In this document: positions 58,335-64,000 of the stretch, one piece after another | Numbering within the stretch: the stretch's first letter is position 1 | Layout of the letters: the number at the start of each line of letters is the position of its first letter | Assembly: GCA_021819825.1 (NCBI GenBank) | Contig: JAKAEZ010000003.1 | Location: forward strand, 62,001 to 126,000 | Direction of reading: 5' to 3' | Length of the DNA: 64,000 nt | Source: Planctomycetota bacterium | Lineage (GTDB): Bacteria; Planctomycetota; Phycisphaerae; WQYP01 | Translations under genes and position numbers: made by a program | Notes under the pieces: generated by a model | Database searches by the model: none | What the model was told of the DNA's origin: nothing | The model's input: the letters and a program-made list of their open reading frames with translations, nothing else

Positions 58335-59876
58335 ATGCTACGTTTTCAGGTTTTCCGAGATGGCCAGGCACCCACAGAGCTTGATTTAGGCTCGGCTTAC
58401 CTTGTTGGCTCCGATAGTGTGCCGATCCGCGGTGAATTGGCATACGTGGATGGTGAGATTCGGTGTCGTAAGCGGCCTGCGGGGCCGGCGGCGCTGACCT
58501 TAATGTGGGACGTGCGGAATTTTGGGACCATCATGCTGGAGACCGTACGCCTGCCGGAACGCAGTCAGCCGTATGTGCTTAATGTTGAATTGGCCCGTAA
58601 TCGAATGATGCGGCTTTTGCAAAAACGGGAAGATTGGGGGCTTTTGGATATTCCGGAAGCCCAAGCGGTAAATCAGAAATTTAATGAAGCCCGTGATTTG
58701 CTCATTGAAGCCATGGAGAATCTGGAAAATCCGGCCTTGGCCTCTAAATTTGCGGATAAGTGCCTGGCGATCGCGGTTCCCGCTTCGGAACAGACGGCTC
58801 TGGTTCATGCGGAGTTGCTGTTGCAGCGCCGCATCAGCACGCGAGCCTTTCCAAAAAATGTTTTTGGCCTTGCGACCGCGCCGGAGCGCGCGGATGATGC
58901 GTACCGCCGAAAATTGGTTGCTGCGGGTGAATTTGTGTATCTCCCCATGACTTGGAAATTCATGGAACCCCAGGAGCAAACCTTTAACGCAGCGCCTATG
59001 GATAACTGGGTTGAATATCTGCGGCAGGCCAAACTGCCCATTGTGGCCGGCCCGCTGGTGCATTTTTCCGAAGCGGCAATTCCTGATTGGCTTTATATCT
59101 GGGAACACGATTACGAAACCGTGCGGGGCTTGCTTTACGAACATATTGAACGCGTGGTTCAGCGTTACGGCCCAAACGTGGTGCTATGGAATGTGCTAAG
59201 CGGATTGCATGTCAATTCGCATTTTTCCTTTACCTTTGACCAACTCATGGACCTTACGCGTATGGCCATTACGCTTATCAAAAAGTTGATACCCAACGCC
59301 CAAACCATGATTGAGATCACACAGCCATGGGGCGAATATTATGCCAAAAATCAGCGCAGCATTCCGCCGATGATTTACGCCGAAATGGCGGTGCAAAGCG
59401 GCATCCCGTTTGATATTTTCGGAGTGCAGGTGTGTTTTGGCGCTCCGCGTGACGGCGGTTGGCAACGGGATTTGTTTCAAGTCAGTGCGATGCTGGATCG
59501 GTTTGCGGCTTTGGGCAAACCGGTTGTTATAAGCCGCATGGGGGTTCCGAGCATTCAAACCGACAAGAACGCGGCTGCGGGTTTGTGGCGCAAGCCGTGG
59601 AATGATCAATTGCAAAGCAAATGGCTTGAAGCATTATCCAATATTGTGCTTTCCAAGCCCTTTGTAGAAGCCATGACTTGGGCAGATGTTGTTGATTCGG
59701 AAACCGGAGCCATGCCTGGGTGCGGTCTGCTTACTGCGGATTTATCAGCCAAACCGTCCATGCAGACTTGGCTGGCCATGCGCCGGGCTGTTTTGGCGGT
59801 ACGCCAAGGGGCACAGAAAACACCGGCCGCCGGGGCCGCCGCGGCCAATAAGGTTGTCCCGGGAACCACTGCGTAG
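58335..59876 (+). CDS. GH10 (xylanase)-like TIM-barrel protein, cytoplasmic, catalytic Glu motifs apparently lost
   Basis: FVYLPMTWKFMEPQEQTFNAAPMDNWVEYLRQAKLPIVAGPLVHF; RYGPNVVLWNVLSGLH; GIPFDIFGVQVCFG; GKPVVISRMGVPS; no signal peptide. Confidence 0.65.
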   Translation: MLRFQVFRDGQAPTELDLGSAYLVGSDSVPIRGELAYVDGEIRCRKRPAGPAALTLMWDVRNFGTIMLETVRLPERSQPYVLNVELARNRMMRLLQKREDWGLLDIPEAQAVNQKFNEARDLLIEAMENLENPALASKFADKCLAIAVPASEQTALVHAELLLQRRISTRAFPKNVFGLATAPERADDAYRRKLVAAGEFVYLPMTWKFMEPQEQTFNAAPMDNWVEYLRQAKLPIVAGPLVHFSEAAIPDWLYIWEHDYETVRGLLYEHIERVVQRYGPNVVLWNVLSGLHVNSHFSFTFDQLMDLTRMAITLIKKLIPNAQTMIEITQPWGEYYAKNQRSIPPMIYAEMAVQSGIPFDIFGVQVCFGAPRDGGWQRDLFQVSAMLDRFAALGKPVVISRMGVPSIQTDKNAAAGLWRKPWNDQLQSKWLEALSNIVLSKPFVEAMTWADVVDSETGAMPGCGLLTADLSAKPSMQTWLAMRRAVLAVRQGAQKTPAAGAAAANKVVPGTTA

Positions 59877-59897
59877 CGTGCGTATCAAGGCGGAAGG

Positions 59898-60509
59898 GTG
59901 AAAGGATGGAAGGATAACGTTTCGAACGCAAGCCTCCGGCTTATGCGGTACGCGCAGGGGTGGATGATGAGAACAAATAATTCCGGTTCCCCGAAACAAG
60001 TCAGCGATACGCGAGACACAGCGACTTGGGATGATGCATCGGTGTGCAAGGGGGGTGATTGCGGCGAATGTTCCAACAGTTCTCCAGTTGCCGCCGATGA
60101 AAAATCGCCACCGGCGTTATTTTTTATAGCCATCGCGATAGCCATTGTGCTTATATCAATGGGTTACAGCCTCACAGTGCGCGTTGCAAACAATCAATAT
60201 TCGTCGACGTTTGCCAACCGGATTACACAAACCACGATTGATCCGAACACGGCAAATTGGGCCTCGCTGGTTCGAATTCCGGGCATCGGGCCGGCACGTG
60301 CTGAAAAACTCCTGGCACGGCGTAAGACGCATGTATCCAAAGCAATGCCCGTTGTGTTTAAGAATTTAGAAGATCTGCGGCATATTCCTTCATTTGGCCC
60401 GAAAACCGTTGCCGGCATTGCTGAATATCTCCGGTTTCCAAGGCAACGATCAGTTGGCGGGCACATCGGGTCTGGCCGTCCTACCCAAGCTGCAATTCCA
60501 ACGCCTTAA
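59898..60509 (+). CDS. membrane-anchored helix-hairpin-helix (ComEA-like) protein
   Basis: TM ALFFIAIAIAIVLISMGYSLTV; NTANWASLVRIPGIGPARAEKLLARRKTH...FKNLEDLRHIPSFGPKTVAGIAEYL; exact start uncertain. Confidence 0.7.
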   Translation: MKGWKDNVSNASLRLMRYAQGWMMRTNNSGSPKQVSDTRDTATWDDASVCKGGDCGECSNSSPVAADEKSPPALFFIAIAIAIVLISMGYSLTVRVANNQYSSTFANRITQTTIDPNTANWASLVRIPGIGPARAEKLLARRKTHVSKAMPVVFKNLEDLRHIPSFGPKTVAGIAEYLRFPRQRSVGGHIGSGRPTQAAIPTP

Positions 60510-61467
60510 CCAGGGTGTCCCGCGCGCTGTGCAGGGGGCCGGGCAGGCGGCAGCCGGCGGCTCTCGCATGACCGCCACCTCCAAATTTCCGGCACACCTC
60601 GTTGACATCCACGGTGTGTTTGCTGCGCAGGCTGGCGCGGATTTTTCCTTCCGGGGTTTCACTTAAAAATACCGAGCACACCACGCTGCCGACCATCATG
60701 GGAATATCGATAAGTCCCTCGGTTTCCCAAGTTTCGGCTTGGGCTTGGGCAATGTCCTGATTGGATAATTCCATCGCCGCAATCCGATCCTGGGCGTAAA
60801 AGTTTATCCGACCTACCGCGTGGCTTAGCAGCACTAGTTTGGATTTTCTTTCGCTTTGCATTAGCCGGCCCCACAACTCGGATGGTGAAGCGCCGGCGGC
60901 CAATAATTTGGCGGCGATTTCATGGGTGCGCGGTGTTACGCTGTCAAAGCGAAACCATCCGGTATCGCCCACCAACCCCGCCAATAAAGCGGTTGCCATA
61001 GGTTTGCTTAGCGCCACGCCCAGCAACTCGCCCAGATGCGCGACGATCTCCACGCACGCCGCGGCAGAGGTGTCCCGGTAAATCAGATCATGGTTTAATT
61101 CACCGGAAATGTGATGATCGAGAATCAGTACTTTAGACGCGCACGACTCCAGAAAAGCACTCGCCGGCTCCAATTGCTGCCGGGCGGAGGTATCCACCAC
61201 CAGGATGCGATCCGCGGAAATGCCGGATGCTTTCTCAGGTGTATACTCCGTGCATGACTGAGGCAGCATATTGAGGAGAAATTGCAACGGTTGTGGTATC
61301 GGCGGAAGACACATCACAGAAACTTGTTTCCCCATCGCTGCAAGCATCAGCGCGGCACCAACCTGGGAACCAATGGCATCCGGGTCGGGGCGGGCGTGGG
61401 TGAAAATTGCCACGCTTTTGGCACGCTGCACGGCATCGGCAATTGCGGTAAGTTCATTTTCGGGCAT
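60481..61467 (-). CDS. nrnA: DHH/DHHA1 phosphoesterase (NrnA-like oligoribonuclease/pAp phosphatase)
   Basis: VAIFTHARPDPDAIGSQVGAALML; LILDHHIS; GDTGWFRFDSVTPRTHEIAAKLL; FGGGGHARAAGCRL. Confidence 0.9.
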   Translation of the reverse strand: MPENELTAIADAVQRAKSVAIFTHARPDPDAIGSQVGAALMLAAMGKQVSVMCLPPIPQPLQFLLNMLPQSCTEYTPEKASGISADRILVVDTSARQQLEPASAFLESCASKVLILDHHISGELNHDLIYRDTSAAACVEIVAHLGELLGVALSKPMATALLAGLVGDTGWFRFDSVTPRTHEIAAKLLAAGASPSELWGRLMQSERKSKLVLLSHAVGRINFYAQDRIAAMELSNQDIAQAQAETWETEGLIDIPMMVGSVVCSVFLSETPEGKIRASLRSKHTVDVNEVCRKFGGGGHARAAGCRLPGPLHSARDTLVKALELQLG

Positions 61468-61501
61468 TATCTTCCTTTCGATAGCTTTCACGGCAAGGTA
61501 T

Positions 61502-62539
61502 CTAATTTGCCGCGTCGGCCAAGTTGCTTTGATCGGGCACACTGGTTTCCCCGCGTGTCTCGCTTGACGGGCTTACGTGCGCCAAACTATTTGTCGCGGC
61601 GTGGCGTACCTGATCAACATCGCGCTGAATTTGTGCCTTAAGTGCTTCAACGCCCGAGAACTTATATTGGTCCCGGAGCCAGTGGGTAAATCGCACTTCC
61701 ACCCGTTGATCATAAACTGAACCGGAAAAATCAAGCACAAATGCTTCAACGGTTAGCGCTGTGCCATTAAACGTGGGATTATTTCCGACGCTTATTGCCG
61801 CCGCATAAGTCTGTTCCGCAAGAACCGCTTGACCGGCATAAACTCCCGGAGCAGGCAGCAACTGTTCGCACTGGATATTCAGGGTCGGGTATCCAATGGT
61901 TGTTCCGCGTCCGGCCCCGCGCGCTACGACTCCCCGTAGCGTGTAAGGGCGACCCATTAATCGTGTGGCATCGGCGACGCGGCCCTGGCTGATCAGCCAG
62001 CGGATCAGACTGCTGCTGACATCCACCAGCGATAAGTCCCGCAATACCGCTTTTTGCGTGGGCACAATGATAGTTTCCCAGCCGAAGCTCCGGCCGTTCT
62101 CCTGTAAAGTGGTGACCGTCCCCAGTGCTCCTTTGCCGAAGGTAAAGTTGCCGCCCTCCACAACGGCTTTCGCCGCTATGGTTTTCACGAGGATGTTGTG
62201 CATAAATTCATCTGCGGTCATATTGAGAAAATCCTGATCCGTCTTCACCACCCACAACACATCCGGTTCAAAGCCCTGGAGTATTTCCATGCGTTGCGTA
62301 ACAGTCATAAGGGGCCGGCGGGGCAGGTTTGGCCGCAAAATGTGTAGAGGATGCGGATGAAAGGTCATAACCACGAAATGCAGATTCCGCTTGCGCGCCA
62401 GGCTTTTTGCCTCGGCAAGCATTCGTTGGTGCCCGAGGTGTACGCCATCAAAATTTCCCACACACAAAACCGATTCTTTGGCACTAGGGGGAAACTCAGT
62501 TGCATGATTAATCAGCCACATGTGTGAAAGTATATGCAA
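61502..62539 (-). CDS. ribF: bifunctional riboflavin kinase/FAD synthetase
   Basis: VLCVGNFDGVHLGHQRML; LMGRPYTLRGVVARGAGRGTTIGYPTLNI; FVLDFSGSVYDQRVEVRFTHWLRDQYKFSG. Confidence 0.95.
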   Translation of the reverse strand: MHILSHMWLINHATEFPPSAKESVLCVGNFDGVHLGHQRMLAEAKSLARKRNLHFVVMTFHPHPLHILRPNLPRRPLMTVTQRMEILQGFEPDVLWVVKTDQDFLNMTADEFMHNILVKTIAAKAVVEGGNFTFGKGALGTVTTLQENGRSFGWETIIVPTQKAVLRDLSLVDVSSSLIRWLISQGRVADATRLMGRPYTLRGVVARGAGRGTTIGYPTLNIQCEQLLPAPGVYAGQAVLAEQTYAAAISVGNNPTFNGTALTVEAFVLDFSGSVYDQRVEVRFTHWLRDQYKFSGVEALKAQIQRDVDQVRHAATNSLAHVSPSSETRGETSVPDQSNLADAAN

Positions 62540-62663
62540 CAGCCTTAAAGACGCAATGTTGCTGCCAGCGCGTTGCCGCCGCCATCCGGACGACGCGATA
62601 GTCCCATGAGATATCCAGCAATCGTTGCTTAAAGGGGAAACCCGGGAACCCGCGTGCTACGTT

Positions 62664-63764
62664 TTACACCGTGCCGCTGATCCATTGATCCATCTCTGCC
62701 GCGGCCAGGGCATCGGGCCGCTGGACTGGCGGGTGCTTCATCAGTGCGGCGGAAACCTCCGCCAGTGGGCCGCCCGTTTTTCGGTGCAACGCCAGCGCTG
62801 CACAGCGTACCGCATCGACCACAATTCCCGCGCTGTTGGGGGAATCATCAACGGATAATTTGAGGTCCAATTCCATGGGCAGGCCGCCGAATCCGCGCAC
62901 ATTCATCCGGATATAGCAAACTTTGTTATCTGCCAAAAATGGAATGTAGTCTGATGGGCCTATATGGATATGGTCCTGATCCAAGGCGGTTTTAAGTTGG
63001 CTGTTCACCGCTTCAGTTTTACTGATTTTTTTACTGCCCAGTCGGCTGCGTTCAAGCATATTGAGAAAATCGGTATTGCCGCCCACATTTAACTGATAGC
63101 TGGAATCAATGGTAAATCCTCGGCTTTCCGCCAGAGCCATGAGTTGCCGGTGCACAATGGTGGCACCAAATTGCGATTTAATATCGTCGCCGATTAACGG
63201 GATATTGGCTTTGGCAAAGCGCCCCGCCCACGTGCTATCACTGGCGATAAAAGCCGGGATGCAGTTTACCATCGCGATGCGGGTATCCAGGCACGCCTGG
63301 GCATACAGTTCCGATGCTTTTTGTGAGCCTACCGGAAGGTAATTTACCAGGACGTTAGCGCGGGTTTCCCGCAAAACGTTTATCACATCCGCCAGCGTCG
63401 CGGTATTGGAGTCGGGACTGGCCGCGACCCGGTGCTGTTGATCAAAATTCCGCAAATGATCCGCTACTCCGTCGCCGATTGGCCCGGCAAATACGCGTGC
63501 GCCATGATCTTCCGGATCAGAACAAAACACCCGCGCGTTGTTGGGCGGCGCGAAAATGGCTTGGGCCAAGGGCTTTCCGATTTTTCGTTGGTCCACATCA
63601 AAAGCACAGGCCAGCGTAATATCGCCTACGGAAAGCCCGGCAATGTCCGGGTGCATCAGCCCAATGGTTGAGCCGCCGCGGCGATACCAGGTCAGTCCTT
63701 GAATCAACGAACTGGCACAATTACCCACGCCGACGATCGCCAGGCGTGGTGGTGAAATAGACAT
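62664..63764 (-). CDS. ino1: inositol-3-phosphate synthase
   Basis: LAIVGVGNCASSLIQGL; NYLPVGSQKASELYAQACLD; NCIPAFIASDSTWAGRF; GDDIKSQFGATIVHRQLM. Confidence 0.92.
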   Translation of the reverse strand: MSISPPRLAIVGVGNCASSLIQGLTWYRRGGSTIGLMHPDIAGLSVGDITLACAFDVDQRKIGKPLAQAIFAPPNNARVFCSDPEDHGARVFAGPIGDGVADHLRNFDQQHRVAASPDSNTATLADVINVLRETRANVLVNYLPVGSQKASELYAQACLDTRIAMVNCIPAFIASDSTWAGRFAKANIPLIGDDIKSQFGATIVHRQLMALAESRGFTIDSSYQLNVGGNTDFLNMLERSRLGSKKISKTEAVNSQLKTALDQDHIHIGPSDYIPFLADNKVCYIRMNVRGFGGLPMELDLKLSVDDSPNSAGIVVDAVRCAALALHRKTGGPLAEVSAALMKHPPVQRPDALAAAEMDQWISGTV

Positions 63765-63819
63765 TAAAACTCCTAATGCGGCGGTCCGCGTTCAACCCGT
63801 ACAAACAAAACGCACTGGC

Positions 63820-64000
63820 TTATCGATCCAAGGTGTCCAGGATAATACAAGCATACGTCGTAACCAGAATTGGGCTGAATTCCAGCCAGCGCGGACTCCA
63901 TTTATTTTTCCAGGAACCATTGCCGTTCTGCAACGCTTTGAGTTTTGCCCGCATTTCCGCCCGCCAGTGATGGACGATGCCGTTGTCGTCCGTAATGGTT
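63820..64000 (-). CDS. C-terminal end of a prenyltransferase/squalene-cyclase-repeat-like protein (truncated by window edge)
   Basis: Minus-strand translation ...LKALQNGNGSWKNKWSPRWLEFSPILVTTYACIILDTLDR*, QNGxGSW-type repeat. Confidence 0.5.
   Translation of the reverse strand, partial: TITDDNGIVHHWRAEMRAKLKALQNGNGSWKNKWSPRWLEFSPILVTTYACIILDTLDR

Overview
The window looks like a chromosomal segment from a planctomycete-type bacterium (Phycisphaerae-like by gene content; taxonomy is inference). I see no phage, transposase, CRISPR array or obvious defence island. From start to end it holds: birA (partial); a sugar-phosphate isomerase; a GH3 beta-glucosidase with a PA14 domain; a partial dcw cluster (ftsW-murG-murC-murB-ddl-ftsQ); an SDR and an EEP-family protein; RNase P RNA (minus strand); an ECF sigma / anti-sigma / PDZ-protease-like operon; a WecA/MraY-type transferase; a Tat-type glycosidase-like protein; a PEP-CTERM cluster (two paralogous surface proteins, a GH13 amylase with a dockerin-like segment, a prepilin-type protein); an intact HtrA; a further PEP-CTERM-like protein; rpsD; a DJ-1/PfpI protein; a glgP-ackA-xfp operon; a BMP/nucleoside-type ABC transporter; an OprP-like porin; RNase D; asnB; tRNA-Lys(CTT); clpC; an SGNH hydrolase; tsaD; a 44-aa basic ORF; a response regulator; a GH10-like protein; nrnA; ribF; inositol-3-phosphate synthase; and a partial prenyltransferase/cyclase-repeat-like CDS. 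The most interesting items are: (i) an ECF sigma/anti-sigma operon ending in an HtrA-like protein that lacks the His and Asp of the catalytic triad; (ii) a PEP-CTERM alpha-glucan cluster preceded by a promoter overlapping a perfect TTTAACCGGTTAAA palindrome; (iii) a GH10-like protein with both catalytic Glu motifs missing; (iv) a 49-nt near-perfect palindrome whose half-unit recurs about 30 kb away; (v) imperfect heptameric tandem repeats confined to intergenic DNA; (vi) an unannotated 44-aa basic ORF with a leader hairpin and T-tract. All functional statements are motif-based reading; no searches were run.
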